A DNA stretch of 64,000 nucleotides. Source: Ignavibacterium sp. Its GTDB lineage: Bacteria; Zixibacteria; MSB-5A5; GN15; PGXB01. Below are positions 63,319 to 64,000 of this stretch, one piece after another. The stretch covers positions 1 to 64,000 of the forward strand of contig DYGG01000007.1 of NCBI GenBank assembly GCA_020724775.1. The letters run 5' to 3'. Made by a program: the position numbers and the translations under genes. Within the stretch, counting starts at the first letter, position 1. Each line of letters opens with the position of its first letter. The notes under the pieces were generated by a model, which was not told the DNA's origin, did not search any database, and worked only from the letters and a program-made list of their open reading frames with translations.

Positions 63319-63367
63319 ACGCTTCTATTTAAGTTCAGGCGACGGCAAAGTCAAGACTTAAACGCTC

Positions 63368-64000
63368 TCAGAGACGTTTCCTCTTCCAGTTTCCTTTGCG
63401 GAACCAGAAGAACAGTATGACAGCCTTGAAAAAGGACGTTATGGTAAGTGTCCACCAGACCCCATTGATGCCGATATCGAGAGTGAAGCAAAGCAGGTAA
63501 GCCAGCGGCAATCGGGCTATCGACCAGGGAATTGACACTGACATGGGCGGTATAGTATTTCCCGCGCCAGAAAAGGCGCCTTCCAGAACGATTTCAATTC
63601 CCATAAAAACTTGCGACAGTCCCAGAATGAAAAGATAGTCGGAAGCAATCCTCTGCACCGCCGGGTCGGAAGTAAATAGACCGGCAATTTGCCCGGGCAT
63701 GGTGATGAAGAAGACCGAGACAATAAATGTCTCCAGTACAATCAGTCGAATCGACCCCCAGGCGCATTTCTCGGCTCGTTCCGGCTGCCCGGCTCCAAGA
63801 TTCTGCCCGACCATGGTCGCAGTCGCCACCGAAAATCCGAAAGCAATCAAATACGACAGCGCCTCCAGACGGATGCCGATTCCCATTGCGGCTCCGGCGG
63901 CATCTCCAAATTTGTGCACTATCTGAATGATAAACCAGTAAACAAATACAAAAGTGATATTCTGAAGCGATATCGGGATACCAATCTTAAACATACGATA
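63368..64000 (-). CDS. MATE-family efflux transporter, C-terminal part (cut by window edge)
   Basis: The frame is open to the window edge: codons TAT CGT precede the apparent Met at 63994, so the gene continues beyond 64000. The visible ~210 residues cover the last six or so membrane helices of a MATE transporter, with repeat-type residues such as GFSVATATMVGQNLGAGQPERAEKCAWGS. It should export drugs or metabolites using H+ or Na+. The stop at 63368 is about 50 bp before the HDAC gene. Confidence 0.85.
   Translation of the reverse strand, partial: YRMFKIGIPISLQNITFVFVYWFIIQIVHKFGDAAGAAMGIGIRLEALSYLIAFGFSVATATMVGQNLGAGQPERAEKCAWGSIRLIVLETFIVSVFFITMPGQIAGLFTSDPAVQRIASDYLFILGLSQVFMGIEIVLEGAFSGAGNTIPPMSVSIPWSIARLPLAYLLCFTLDIGINGVWWTLTITSFFKAVILFFWFRKGNWKRKRL

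Overview
The window is a gene-dense stretch of about 50% GC from a didermic (Gram-negative-type) bacterium. Three things suggest the FCB superphylum, and candidate phylum Zixibacteria or a close relative in particular. (1) Secreted proteins end in dockerin-like repeats of the form 'NILDVxYLxxYLYKGGPAP'. (2) There is a TonB receptor / large secreted protein / PorV-type barrel triad. (3) A complete outer-membrane biogenesis set is present (BamA-like barrel, BamD, LolA, LptD). The phylum is an inference from gene style; the window has no rRNA. All genes but one (a metallophosphoesterase at 20264-21127) lie on the minus strand, so transcription runs right to left. No tRNA, rRNA, IS element, prophage or CRISPR array was seen.

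Layout from left to right. 1-443: a small zinc-ribbon gene with its own promoters and terminator. 470-7100: two tandem secreted HEXXH metallopeptidases with dockerin tails, a POTRA/BamA-like barrel, a MauE/DoxX membrane protein and a membrane-anchored rhodanese. 7140-8499: a small unknown gene, a sigma-region-4-like HTH protein and a coiled-coil membrane protein. 8503-20189: one polarised, about 11.5 kb glycan unit with a promoter at the right end and a terminator at the left. It encodes a DUF2723 giant membrane protein, GT4, an LPG-synthase-type TM protein, GT2, an epimerase, a GT39-like transferase, a Gfo/Idh oxidoreductase, a left-handed beta-helix acyltransferase and a second GT2. 20210-26083: the lone plus-strand phosphoesterase, convergent with two tandem PEP/pyruvate-binding-domain proteins; one is fused to a GAF-like sensor and a nucleotidyltransferase.

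26148-33142: gdhA with a complex regulatory intergenic region, then a LarA homologue, a small membrane protein, an amidase, a dipeptide epimerase and a cytoplasmic NlpC/P60 peptidase. Read together, these could take murein peptides to L-Ala-L-Glu, glutamate and 2-oxoglutarate. 33180-40717: the TonB receptor / secreted protein / PorV operon. 40765-44077: aspartate-type aminotransferase and transketolase. 44085-53686: a core-cell operon (ftsK, lolA, rimO, lytic transglycosylase, bamD, nadD, polA, coaE). 53747-53931: a 185-nt highly self-complementary element between hup and ftsK. 53952-58810: hup, lptD and an AlaX-type editing protein. 58926-64000: an unknown membrane protein, an M1-like peptidase, an FAH-family hydrolase, an HDAC-family deacetylase and the 3' part of a MATE transporter cut by the window edge.

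The most unusual items are: the 185-nt element beside hup; the PEP-binding/nucleotidyltransferase fusion and its tandem partner; a probable AUA start codon in the dipeptide epimerase; a possible small structured RNA with a good promoter upstream of gdhA; and the murein-peptide salvage cluster.
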